64,000 nucleotides of DNA from Lucifuga dentata (lineage: Eukaryota; Chordata; Actinopteri; Ophidiiformes; Bythitidae): the NCBI GenBank assembly GCA_014773175.1, contig VXCM01000140.1:256679-320678 (forward strand). Direction: 5' to 3'. The notes under the pieces are model-generated. The model saw nothing but the letters and a program-made list of their open reading frames with translations, ran no database searches and had not been told where the DNA came from. The number at the start of each line of letters is the position of its first letter. Positions within the stretch are counted from its first letter, which is position 1. Below are positions 36,691 to 48,877 of the stretch, piece by piece. The position numbers and the translations under genes are program-made.

Positions 36691-38916
36691 TTTTTTCTCT
36701 TTATTTATTCTCCAGACTATCTGGTCGACATTGTCAATACACAGAGCAACAGATACTTATTTGCTTTTCAGTAATTTATTCCAAGCAATGAATAATCACT
36801 GTGGAGGAAATCACAAATGTATGAAGTCATAGTGCAAAGACGAACCAAAGACAAACCAGCCAGCAGAGACGTTTCACTGAGTCTGTATCAGGGAAATTTT
36901 CTGATCAAATCTTTGTTCTGTGGTTACTGTTCAATAGTTTCTCCTCTCAGATGCAGCTGATTTTCTCTTGCTGCTCTATACAACCCTTATCTCTCCTCAC
37001 TTGACTTCCTGCCATGCTAGAGAGCTTCCAACAGACTCCTCTCTGCTGCTCTAAGAGCTCCCATGAATAAAACAATCGCCAGTATCTGAAACTATAGCTC
37101 TGGTTTATGTGGATATGGACAAATGTGAGGATTTTTTAGCTCCACTGCCAACAAATTTACCCGTTTGGAAGATCTAGAAGGAAAACAGTGTGATCATGTC
37201 TGAGGGAGATTTTTAACAGCATCACCCCTAATGTGATCACTGACGCTCCACTGATCCTCACATTTCCAAATCAGCAGAAACCAGTTTTGCCTGGCAGAGA
37301 TGCTTCTTCCTTCCTCTTCCTGTTGCCTGATCTTGGTATACTTCATCATTGCTTTGTTTCAGGGGTAAAACGCTTTGAGCTGAAGGGAAAAAGGCCCTCG
37401 TCGGTGCCTCGGCTCTAAACTTCAAACCCAGTAAAACCTCCGACTGGCCTCAGAGTGAAACTTCAGAGCGAGTCTCTGCAGCATGGAGCGAAGACGAGCA
37501 CAATGACGCTGAGTGAAGGAGATCTCGTTCTCTGTCTACAGGCCAGCCGTGTCTCTGCCTGTATGCTCATCACGGTGAGTTTGCCTCAGTAACTCAGCAG
37601 CACCCAGCAACATTGGGAGGGAGGGTCACGTTTCTGCAGGACCCTGAGGGGCAGCAGCTGGTCTGCAGGGTGGTTACGGAAAACATCTCACAACTGGAGG
37701 GTCAGATTTTATTCCTGGAATATAAAATATGACAGTACCTGCAAAATAAGTAAAAGATAAATAATTGTTAATTCTACCAGAGATGGAAAGTTATGAACGA
37801 CTCAAATACAGTTCTTCCTTCCATCCTTTAGACCTTTATAGGACACTCAAACTCAAACTCAAAATAATGCATTTCTGTTTACGCATCCTACATTGATCTT
37901 ATTTAGATGCGGGCAAATTCTTATTAAATGTAAATAAGGGAACTTCCTTCATGCCAGAGCTGAATTACTTATGATCCAACATCAGAATTAGTATTAAATT
38001 TTCTTCGTAGATCTTATCGAATCTTCTTTGAAGGTAAATAAGAGTTGCATTGATTTTAAAGTTGAATCTATATCACCGTAACATGCATCTACACTGTATA
38101 CATCAGTTATGTAAATGACACCAACAGTGGAAAGGTTAGGGATTTGACTCCCCCTAGAGACACCCACACTAAAACTCGCGGAACTGTCTGGCACTTTAGC
38201 AGATGCCCCAAAGTTTGCTCTGGTGGCCTTTTGACTTTGCAAAATCAAGAAACATTAATAGTTTACTCTCTGGCAGGATGTCTGACTGTATGTATGTGTA
38301 TGTAGTGAGTGCTGAAAGTAGGTTACAGTTTGCTTTTAGGACATGCAGCTGACCTCTGACCCTGGCTTGGTTCCTGCTCCCAAACCCCTTCAGCCGCCGA
38401 CACAAGCAACAAATGCACACTTTTCCCTGACGGTTGTGGCCTCCAGGACTCGGCTGGCGGTGTCAGAGTGCACAGGCCGCCCGGAGAAGCTTTCACATAG
38501 TGGAAACGCTCAAACAGTGGACCACTACCACCCTACAGATGTGGCATGTGTGTGTTTTGTATTGTATGTATTGTTCTGGCTTGTCACTGACCTCCGTGCG
38601 GGTAATGGCTGTCACCGTTGTCGCAGTCATCGGTCTGGGTTATGTCACAGGAGAATGAGTGGCCTCCCTGTGCTGGTTGAGGCTGAGAGGGTTTGAATTT
38701 GGGGCCGGCGGATGGTCGGCTGGGCTTAGACTGAGTCAGAACTGTGGCAAAGTTTGCAATTTAGCCTTTGGATGAGTCGCATCATGCTGACAAAAACCCC
38801 TCAGAGATGCTTTATATATATGCCCCTACCTCACGTTGTGTCGAGAGAAGAAAGTGTTTATCCCTCATCTATCCAGCTATATCTACTGGGATATACTGTA
38901 TCCAGTGGAAGCATTT
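36691..38916. other. no gene recognised
   Basis: Plain sequence. A 117-codon open frame at 38343-38696 overlaps another frame on the same strand and resembles no family. Confidence 0.4.
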
Positions 38917-39255
38917 TTAAAGGACCATACTGGTGATTTTGCATGTTTAAGCCCAATAAATGTATGTTGCATGTATGTTACAATCATAAAACCATATTTT
39001 AGTTTTTCTCTTATTTTGCCAAATCCCCTAATCTTTCAAAATCAAATGTTTAGTTGATACACTCACCTTAAAGGACCATACCACTCATTTTGCCTGTTTG
39101 AGCCTAATATATTCAATTTTCATACATGTTACCCATTTTCCAAAAGATAAAACAAATCTGAAATGACTGCTCCAGTAGTATGTTGTGGAAAATGGTTAGC
39201 AGCAATGTAACATGTATGTTGTACGGGTTGTGCATGTTGGGTTAAACATGCATCA
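38917..39255. mobile_element. two partial TTAA-MITEs in tandem or nested (copies D1 and D2)
   Basis: A first left end starts at TTAAAGGACCATACTGG and runs through CTAATCTTTCAAAATCAAA to CACTCACC at 39067. There a second left end, TTAAAGGACCATACCAC, begins at exactly the point where the reference element has an internal CACCTTAAAAATCC. The second copy jumps to a decayed right end near 39255. Confidence 0.8.
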
Positions 39256-41380
39256 TCTAATTTTGAGGGCCGTTACTGTGCATGTCAGTTTTGACAGCGA
39301 TTGGTGGGTGTGGGATAATTCACTGAGCTTTCCTGAAACACTGACCATGTGATAATTTTCTGTTCCATCCAAATCTGGACTTTCAGCTCCTTTGAAATGA
39401 GGCTATTTCCAATTATCATCGCTTGATCTGGGTTGATGAGTTTCCCTTGTTGCTGTCAGCAGAGAGGAGAGACTTAGCAGGACACACATGCTTTAGGAAT
39501 GCGCAGATGCCTCATGTTGTCATTAATCTCATGTCTCAATGGCATCCATATGCAAGTTTAATTTCAGCACTTTAAAATGCAGAGGGATAAAGATAGCTTT
39601 TGAAGATTACTTTTCATGTTCGGTGCATTGATCTGAGTGGAGAGAATCCGGACGTTTTCTTCTTTTGTGAGCAAAAAAAAATGTCACCGGGCGTCATCTT
39701 TAAGGCAACTTAAAGATTGCAACTTAAAAAGACAGATTTAAAGGCATTTTCCTGCTATTGTTTCACACTAACCAGATAATCATCTTCTGTCAGTCAGAGC
39801 TTCTTCCATGTAAAATTTAAGCCGTGCAGAATTACAAGTCAGTGGTTGATGCAGAAACTTCATTGAAGTTATGCCGAAGCTTGTGGCTGTTTTGGAATTT
39901 TTCACATTTATGCATTCAAAGTTGAATATGTACGCTTGGATTTTTGTACCCAAAACACAGAAAAAACATAGAGCTTTTTTTTTTTTTTTCCACGCAACTG
40001 CAGTTTTCCCCCTTCTAGTTACACAAATATGCTTCTAACAAACATCCATAACATCCATGTTATATGATCCCTATTGTTAACAATTCCCTTTTAACTTCCA
40101 TCCAAATCAACTGGCGGCACTCACAGAGGGCCCGTGCTAAAAGGATATGAAGCTTTCAGATGGCACCTAAGTGCTGTATCGCATAACCAGCGTGCCTTTT
40201 TATGGATTAACAGTTTATTCCTTTTGCTGGAGCCAAACCAAAGCGTCCTGGCCCTCTGTAAAATATAGTGCTTTTGGTGAATTATGAGAGTGGCCCTTGT
40301 CCAAGTGCCTGTGGCCTTCCTGTTTATTTGTACGGCGGCGCAGGTCGACGGCGAGGTGGGGTCCGACGGATCCAGCTGAGCATGTGTAAACACTCATCCT
40401 GGGAGCCGCGGTGAAAGTGGCTATTTTCCTCCGGTGAGAGGATTTTTTTACTGCCCATTGTTTTTAACACAGAATCGACCTCTTAAAAACATTGGACACT
40501 CTCATGGCTCTCCTGTGGCCCAAAGAGTGCTTTGTATATGCCTATTGACAAAATATTTCTGTGTTATGGCATGTGTATACTGCGACTCGTATAAACTGGA
40601 AAAGAAACACGAGTGCGTTGGCGGGAACATTTCGCCCATTTCACGCAAGTGCTCCCTTGAAAGCTTTCTGGATACTGCCTTAAAAAATACTGACAACCTG
40701 TGTATTCTTCACTGGAAACCTCACACAGACAGCCAGAGCACAAGTACACTTCATACTTCATGCTTTCTCACTGCAGCTCTACACTCACACATAGATGAGG
40801 GTTGATTGATAAGTTCTGAGCCTGACCACAAGGAAGCGAGCGAGGGCTGTAATATATTTATGGAAGTAATATAATTCCCAATATCTTCCGTGGCTGTCAT
40901 CCATAACTGTGGCTTTGACATACTCACCTGATTTGCCTCGTTCAACTTTCACCTGTTTCCACTCAAGAAAACGAGTGGCCGTTGTTTGGTACTTCTGATT
41001 TTCTCTTTCTTCTTTGTCATATGGATTTTATGTATGAAGTGTGTTTACTCTGATTCTTAATGGTGTGCCAAAGACAAATTTTCACCTATGGTGGACAAAA
41101 AAGTTGTTTTTTATTTTATTCAGTTTGGCCTCAGATGATGACAGTATATCATTTGTGAACAGAAATTGGGATCAAGTCGCTCAAGCATTTTTGGCAAAAT
41201 CATATCGAGTGTGCAATGTGTCTGATTTAGCTCTTCCTGTTTTAGGCTTTCTGATTTATCTAGCTATGGACATGCTGATACGTTTGTTGCCCAATTTAAG
41301 AATTTTCTTGAAAATACATGTCAGGATCTTCAGTCAGAATCGTGCTACTTTGAAAAGAACGATATTTAATTCCACTGATC
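39256..41380. promoter_or_regulatory. candidate regulatory block at 40090-40440 within plain sequence
   Basis: 40090-40440 is repeat-free and GC-balanced (GCATAACCAGCGTGCC, TTTTATGGATTAACAGTTTA, GCAGGTCGACGGCG). Elsewhere nothing is recognised; there is a poly-T run at 39976-39989. Confidence 0.28.
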
Positions 41381-43621
41381 ATTTGGGGATTTTTTTTTTT
41401 TTTTTTTTTTAAAGGCATCTGGACACACCGGCCTGACCGCAACAGGGCAACAGGAAATATTTTACAATAGAATATACAGCAGAAAGGGGAAAAGGGCTTA
41501 CAAAATACATCTCTTTTGCAATATAAACAGGATTTTCATCTAAATTGTGTACACAGCCGCAATAGTTCAGCTGGAGCGCCTCAGGTCTTAGCTCACTAAT
41601 ATGGCAAACAGCATAGATGCGGATATCATTCATGCAGACCCCAAAGTAAATATATCCCAGCAATTCGGCCAAGGTAACAATTGAGGAGGTTGTGTACGAT
41701 ATGATGGAATACACCTCCTCGCACAAAAAATTTCCATTAAACACTAGTTCAAATATTTATATTTCTTTTTGGTATAAATATAACAGAAAGTTTCAGAGTT
41801 CTGGCATTGTTTGGAAGGGAAAGGAACCCGGACGAGTTATAAATGAGAGCTCGGTGACAGGTGGTGATGCAAAAATGAAGAGCGTGGGGCTGGAAGGTAA
41901 ACAGTGCGCTATAACAATGCATGCTGATGTGTTTGGAAGTGAAGCAGCGGAGCGCGGCAACGCAGCAACATATTTCACCAGACCGAGTCAGAGTTTTATT
42001 GCCTCAGTCAGGCTGTGAAGGATAAAGTCCACATACAGAACGCTCATGCGCTGGATGGATTTCACCATTTCACCGTGTTTTTCCCTCCACATGTGCACGT
42101 TTAAACATTCCCGAGGACAAATGTGTGTGTTTAATCCTGCACAGACACACTCATACAGTCACAAACACTGTAACCCTATCACTTTCCACTTCCCATAATG
42201 TGTGGCATTCTCACACACACATACACACACGCCACCCTCACACGTGCACAATTGAAGAGTTCATTTCCAAAGCAGAGAAGCTCCATTTTTATTAAAGTCA
42301 TATTTTTTTTGTTGTACTTTACAGGTAATATCAGAAAAACTGCAAATTACTTGTTTTTAATTTTACATCACTTTGATTGATATGACCAGAAATGCACACT
42401 AAAAAAAACAAAACAAAACATTATTTTTACAATTTTATAAAAAAGTCTTTTGTTGTAAATGAACTCTCCATTTTTTCATTTAATTACTAATGTAAATAAA
42501 AATAAAATACTAAATTAACCAGTTGAGATGGCACTGTACTTACAACAAAATATTTTTGTCAGTACAAGTTCTAACCCTTAAAAACTGCTCAGACATCGAC
42601 ATGAGACTTAAAATGTCCTCACTTTGCAAAGCTTCCTCACTTTTCTGTCCTTGTGAGAATATTTGCACCTTAAAAGTATAAAAAATACCAGAATGCCCAC
42701 ACAATTAAGTGATTGCAGCCCAGAAACATGGAGAAATTGCTGCAAATAAGCGTGGGCACAGGACGGCATCCTGCATTGGCATTTCATGGTGTCTGAGCCC
42801 CATAATGAACTGGGCTAAAAAAGTGACTTAAAAGTGCACATCTGGCTGGCTGATCTCGTGCGAGAGGGGAGATCAATAGGAGAAGGCTTTCATAATTGCT
42901 CGGCGCTTCATTAAAAGCACAGCGAGCGCATCGAGGACGCCCCTGTCCTCGCTGTGGACAGGACCAGTCACATTAGAGACCTGAATGGATTAAAAAAAAG
43001 AGAGAAACACACGTACCCTCTGGCTGTACTGGTAAACACCTTCTGATTGGCTGTGGGAGGAGATGAGCCTTCCAAGCGGCGAGGTATCAAAGCCAGTTAA
43101 TTTTCTCAGTTATGAAAATCTGTCAGCACTTAGAAAAGGGAGGAAACTTAAAGAGGACAGCGAGGCGCCACCAACTTAAACATGACGAGATGCGTCCAAA
43201 ATCCAGCTCATACACGCATAAAAAATCACCAACTAGAAACAAGCAAATAAATTTGTATTCTACTGAAGATTTCTTGAAACTATCATCCTATCTGACGACT
43301 TGATTAAGCCTTTTTCAGCTTCACATTAGCAATGCAACTCAAAAACATTCTACTTAAAAATGTCTGAAACTTCAAATTCATCTAATTTATGGAGATATTG
43401 TTGCTTGTGAAAGTCTTCTGAAATGCCAGTTTTTAGGTGTCATTTGTTTGAAGGACTCAAAAATGTTTGTCCTTTTTTTTTATTCTTGTGCAGTAATCTG
43501 CTTATTCTGTCATGATTTAAGATCCTGACTGCCATTTTTAGAAAAATCTAGACAAGTTTCTTTGTATTTGTAACAGGTAGAAATAATCATCTCACTGTGC
43601 TTGTTTGATGGAAATCAGACC
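41381..43621. other. no gene recognised; protein-like minus-strand open frame at 41409-41744
   Basis: A minus-strand frame reads ELLGYIYFGVCMNDIRIYAV, then CHISELRPEALQLNYCGC, and could end at a GTAAGC donor near 41500. No convincing acceptor or family was found. 42720-42960 is a repeat-free GC-balanced block that may be regulatory (TTTCATAATTGCTCGGCG). Confidence 0.3.
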
Positions 43622-43625
43622 TAAA

Positions 43626-43752
43626 GGACCATACTGGCCATTTTGCATGTTTGAGCCTAATATATTCAATTTTCATACATGTTACATTNGGACCATACTG
43701 GCCATTTTGCATGTTTGAGCCTAATATATTCAATTTTCATACATGTTACATT
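43626..43752. other. assembly gap with 63 bp flanking duplicate
   Basis: An N at 43689 separates two identical copies of the MITE left end, beginning GGACCATACTGGCCATTTTG. Confidence 0.9.
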
Positions 43753-44129
43753 ACTACATACACGACAATAATTTCTCAAAGGATAAAACCGTATTTCAGC
43801 TTTCTTGATATTTTGCAAAATCTCTTAATCTTTCAAAATCAAATATTCAAGTGATACACCCACCTTAAAAATCCATGTTTCTCCTGCTAATAGTTACGCA
43901 TCCTTATGAAGTCATGGTCCTTTAAATTTTTCCATAAACGCAGGTCTTATTTTGGAACTACAATACTATACATTCACTCCACGCTTTTTATTGAGCTTAA
44001 ATGCTGAAATTAGGTAACTTCTAAAAAAAAAAAAAAAAAAAAAAAAAAGGTGATGATGGATTACCTATCCCAAGAACGTTTACAGTATCAACAAGTTGAT
44101 TTTAATAGCAGAATGAACTGAAACCAATG

Positions 44130-44146
44130 GAGGTCTGNTTCACCGT
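44130..44146. other. single-N gap inside MITE copy E
   Basis: N at 44138; compared with the reference copy, roughly 25 bases around GGAAGGTAGGAAAAAC are missing here. Confidence 0.75.
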
Positions 44147-44246
44147 TCCAGTAGTATGCTTTGGGAAATGATTATCAGTAACATTACGTGTATGAAAATT
44201 GAATATATTAGCTCAAACATGCAAAATGACCGATATGGTCCTTTAA

Positions 44247-45027
44247 GGACTCGATAAAATGCAAAATGACTTGTTTGAGATGTTAATGTGTCAGCCATTC
44301 AGTTCACTAGACAGCTCAAGCTAATAAGTATTAATAAGATTTCATCAACTTACATACAGTCTTGAGAGTTTGTTAAATTCCTGTTTTGGGGAGAGGGAGC
44401 AGGAGGATATATCTTGGAGTCTTTAATCTGTGTCTGAAAAATACCATCAAAATTACTAACTTCAGGCATCTCTGGCTTCTTTTAAAAAAATAGGCTATTT
44501 GCATTATTTGCTCTTTAAAAAACTATATTTCCTTTGCCACAAAAAAATTCCCAATGCTGCTTGGTGCGAGTGAAATGAGGTTCATTAAGGTTTGATGTGA
44601 CTGGATAATCACCCTTCAAAATATAAACAGCGCTGGTAAACATGAATTATCAGGGGAGGAGGGGGGCAGGAGAAACCCGGCAGCAGGACCTCATTGGTAA
44701 TGCAAAACTTTAATACTAGCGACTGAAGAGGCTTGACATGGCGAAGTGTAATGTCAGCCATCGATCGGCGGTCGGGTGTCTCAGTGTCAGGACCCATTGA
44801 CATTCTCTCATCTTACGAGAGAGGGAACTTGTTATATCTGTTTACGGCCTGGCGAAGTGGCGCGTGGATGTGCCAGGAATACTCGTCTCAGTGGCAGCTT
44901 CGTCTTCAGCTGCTCCCTTTTCTGGGAAGGAATCGTAACGGATCTTCCACTGTGTTAGCCGCGGCTCGGCCTGTTGACTGTAAGTGCAAAGGCAATTGAT
45001 CACCTACCCACCCCAACCCCCACCACN

Positions 45028-45080
<53 letters not shown>

Positions 45081-46478
45081 CAAACACAGCAACATATATT
45101 GACATATGAAAACGTACATACCACAGTTTCCCCCCATCTAATTCTGAAAAATGTCACTGGAATCACTTTCTATTAAAGTCTCACAGGCCAAATACTGACA
45201 TTTTATAGACTATTTAGCCAAAACATCTTAAGTATCATTACATTTTGAGCAATGTCATACAAAACAATGACATATATATGAAAATGATTTTCCCAGAACT
45301 TTTGCCTTGTCAGTATGGATAAGCTTCTTTAAATAGAAGCCCATTCCAACCAGAAAAAAAACAAAAAATAAAAAATGTCAGGAATGATAGTTTATTCATA
45401 TTTTTTAAAAGAAATCCAACATTGTCTCCAAATATTAGCTTAAACCTCACCATAACAGAATGTTTTAGTTTCCCATGGTCCCTAAATGTTTCAGGGGTTT
45501 TTCCACCCTGGAAACATTAAAATCTGGGGGAAAAATGACTCATATTGAAATGACTGCCTGTTTTAAGTATGGGTGGGTTTTTTTTTCCACTAAGAGTCAT
45601 AATCTCTCCGTTAATACCTCATTTCTTTGCCCCTTTATTTTGATCTCCCCAAACACCGACCGACAGTTTATACCATCATTTATCAAACCTTCAGATCTGC
45701 GTACGTGTCATGCGTACGTGTTTTCTCAAAACGCTCGACAAATCCCACAAACCCAGAGCAAATGCGAGCTGTTAGGTGACGAGCCAACTCCGCCGCCTGC
45801 TTCTCTTCTTTATGTTCAAAAATAAAACACACGGAGGTGGTGGGGTGGCGGAGAGGGTGGCGCCAACACCCCGTTCATCTCCATACACCACCCCACCCCC
45901 CTTCCCCGGTCCATCGCTCTCAGCAGGGGTTATTGATTGTGACGTGCGCTCGCAGTGTACCTTCCCAGTCGCCTGTCAGCCAGATGCAGGCTGGCAGGTC
46001 GCATCCCCCTCCCCTTTGACAGCTCCTGCATGACAGGGAGGTTGTAGGGGAGCAATGGGTGTTGGAGGTTGAGGAGGAGGAAGGACGGTGGGGAGCATGT
46101 TGCTGAGCTCGTGTCACCTCTTCTTCACCCCTAAAGTCTCTATTCACCCCACCCACTGTAAAAACAGGAATTCAGGAACGACTCAAGATCTGGTTTTAAG
46201 GTGATCAAATCTTAATGTCAAAAGTTTTAGCAGTAAAATGTAATTCTTTAACCTGATTAAAAGTGCTGTAGTGAAGAAGAGGAGAGTCTAGTGTCGCTGT
46301 TGGGGATTTTTTTTTTAGAACATTGAAGTCAGAAAGTACAGAAAGGAGGATAGGGCATTTTGGAATTCCCCATCATTAAATAATAGAATATTTGGCTTGT
46401 TTCTAATGGGGGGATTTTGCAGAATTAAGGTCAGACAGCAAAACAGAACAACAGCTAACCCTTGTTTTCTCTCTGCAG
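44247..46478. promoter_or_regulatory. candidate regulatory block at 44540-44990, then plain sequence
   Basis: 44540-44990 is GC-balanced and nearly repeat-free, with GAGGTTCATTAAGGTTTGAT, GACTGGATAATCACCC, TCATTGGTAATGCAAAAC and GGCAATTGATCACC. After the CA repeat at 45027 the sequence is plain; 45830-46150 is G/C-rich and low complexity. Confidence 0.3.
45020..45079. repeat. (CA)n microsatellite with single-N gap
   Basis: N at 45027 at the start of a CA run of about 50 bp. Confidence 0.92.
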
Positions 46479-46547
46479 GCCTGTGAAAGGTGAACCTCGA
46501 CCCCTTCATCCCTTTTGGTGGCTCGTGTTTGTCGCCGTCGCTACAAG
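46479..46547 (+). CDS. candidate internal exon with strong splice sites
   Basis: A polypyrimidine tract and CTCTCTGCAG precede 69 bp ending at AAG before GTGAGTGG, which is close to both splice consensus sequences. Only one frame is open: PVKGEPRPLHPFWWLVFVAV, then AT, entering and leaving in phase 2. It does not match the phase of the candidate at 50507 in the preferred frame. It could be an exon of a non-coding RNA or of an unrecognised gene. Confidence 0.3.
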
Positions 46548-47220
46548 GTGAGTGGAGCTGCCTGCACCGGTTATCCTCCGTTTGAGGAAACCCAGGTCTG
46601 TCACAGTGGATCTTTTCTGGTTTTTCCACCCTAAAAAGCCCCTCAGGAGGAGGAGGATGAACCGTTTCAGTCTGTGCTCTGCATTACTGTCGCTTTTCAC
46701 CGCCGCGTTTAGAAAGATATACCTCCCTCCCTCCAACAACCAACCCCCCACCTAAATAGCTTGTTTAACGCCAGCGTTTCCAGAAGGTGTGTATCCTGTG
46801 TGCAGCTTGACGGCTGAGACAGGTAATGAGTTCGCTCGGGGGAGGCCGACATGACTGCACGCGTGTGAGAGTGTGAAATTACCTGACACAGCTTTCATCC
46901 AGGCAAGGTGCTTCCCCCGTCTGTGTCATCACAGCCGTGGGATTTGTACAAACAAACACGCTTACACAGAAGGAGAGAAAGGAACATATGCCATTTGAAG
47001 AACACTTTAATCCAAACTGCCTAATGGTGCTGTGAGTAAAGAGGCAATACCAGCATTTGAAAGTCTAATGTACATTTATTCACGCACAGTTTTGTGGCAC
47101 TTTTCCTACATTATGAGATAAACAGAAATTTAAATAAACCTTAAACTGAATGTAAAGCAAAATTGCAAAAAAATAACCTCAGATCTTGTAGATATTAACA
47201 GATCTCCCCTCTGATTTAAA

Positions 47221-47276
47221 AGCTCTAGTCACTAGTCTAGTCTAGTCACTCTAGTCACTCTGACTCTAGTCACTGC
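47221..47276. repeat. imperfect CTAGTCA minisatellite
   Basis: Units of CTAGTCA(CT) repeat about six times with small indels, ending at CACTGCAG. Confidence 0.85.
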
Positions 47277-48055
47277 AGTTAAATACAGCAACGGGACTCC
47301 TTTCTGCAGAATCAAACCATTTCACGAGAAAGGTGAACAAACTGTGTCACACTGGAAGACTAATAACAGCATGTGTCGGGACAAGCCCCAAATACTAAAT
47401 GGATCATAAGTAATAATCACCCCGGGGTTGCAGACAATAACCCCCCAGTATCTCCATTCATTCATCTTGGAAAAGGAAATTACTAAATCCAATACAGTTG
47501 GATAAAAATCTGGCCTGTCTGGATGGGCTGCTGGAGGATAATGTGGCCTGATAAAGGCGCTCGTTTCCGGCCGTGCGCCATCCGTCACCCGGGGGTCGCT
47601 GCTTTGGTCAAGCTGTCTGTGCTCCAATAGATGACTGCAGCAGTTCAGCTTCACGCTCTGTCGCCTCCTGGCCTTGGCTGCGAGAGGTGAGGAAGTTTAG
47701 TTGTTTGTTGAGGCCAGAACTCCACGAACTGTGAAGAATTGTTTATTTGATTTTCACAACTCTGTTGTCCTGCTGTGGCTCAGAATAAGAGAGACAACTT
47801 TTAGAGTCTTAGCCGATCGTCTCAACTCATTTTATGTCAATTATTGCATCCTAGAAGTTGTATTATGTTAAAAACAAGTGGAGAATGTTTAACCTGATTG
47901 AATCTGCTGTGACCTTTAATCTTTTCAGGCCTTGCTGACAATTTGCTATTAATTTTTACAATTAAGAGATGTAGTCCCTGCTAACCTTTAACTCCTTATG
48001 TCTGCAGTTATCGCTGTCAGCACAAACAGATCACGTTAAAGCTTCATTTCTTCAG

Positions 48056-48089
48056 ATGATGGACAAATAAAATGATGGACAAATAAAAT
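48056..48089. repeat. 16 bp tandem duplication
   Basis: ATGATGGACAAATAAA occurs twice in direct succession. Confidence 0.9.
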
Positions 48090-48804
48090 CATTGCCAAAT
48101 GACATGTTGAAGAACGTCTTCGTGGGTTCTTCAGGAGTGTGGAAACCAAAGCAGTAGTAGGAAGTTCCACATCGAAATGAGGAAGTAGAAATGAATACTA
48201 ATTACCTATTACAATGCAGATTTGCTTAACAACCTGCTCCGGCTCAAACAGAGTGGCCTGAGGGAGAACAGGATGTCGTCTTTTACTTAGCGTGCCGCGT
48301 GACCTCCGAACGACCTTCTATTAAAGAGGGACAAATGTTGCTGCTGTTAATGAACAAAGAGCAGTGACGCTCATAAAAAGGTGTAAATATTGGGACATAA
48401 TTAGAGATGTAGAGAAGAAAGAAAGCAAAGTGGAGTTTCCCTGTGTGGAATTACAGAGGGAAGGAAGACTGGGGAAGGTGTTCAGCTTCCATTAACTTCA
48501 GTCAGATGGATCTGGATGTGAAAAGGTCAGTTGTCATGACAAATCCACAGAATTATCACTAAAGTCTACATCTCTGATGTAATTTTAGCTCTTGGATTTC
48601 CGGCCTAAAAATAAAACTCGTTGCCTTTCATTGGTTCTCACAGCCGTCCATGTAAAATCCATTTCCAGCTCAGTTTTACACTCTGAGATATACAATATAA
48701 AGTAACTAACAAGTATAAATCCATATCCTTAAAGTAAAATGTTGAGATGATGATGACCTGGAAGCATGCTTTGTTACAGAATTGTGGTTATTTCATTTCA
48801 AACT

Positions 48805-48877
48805 CTGCAATGGTTGTTGACACTGTCAGAGTATTTATTGGGTTTAAACATGCAAACTCACCGGTATTGTCCTTTAA
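48805..48877. mobile_element. TTAA-MITE terminal fragment (copy F)
   Basis: Only the terminal inverted repeat survives: GTATTTATTGGGTTTAAACA, then TGCAAACTCACCGGTATTG, then TCCTTTAA. It is decayed but clearly related. Confidence 0.65.

Larger units (their letters stand above)
43622..44246. mobile_element. TTAA-MITE (copy E), interrupted by two assembly gaps
   Basis: It runs from TAAAGGACCATACTGGCC to GATATGGTCCTTTAA and is close to the reference copy. A single N at 43689 is flanked by a 63 bp exact repeat of the element's first bases, and a second N lies at 44138. A poly-A run (about 44023-44047) interrupts the middle. The duplicated start is an assembly artefact. Confidence 0.88.
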
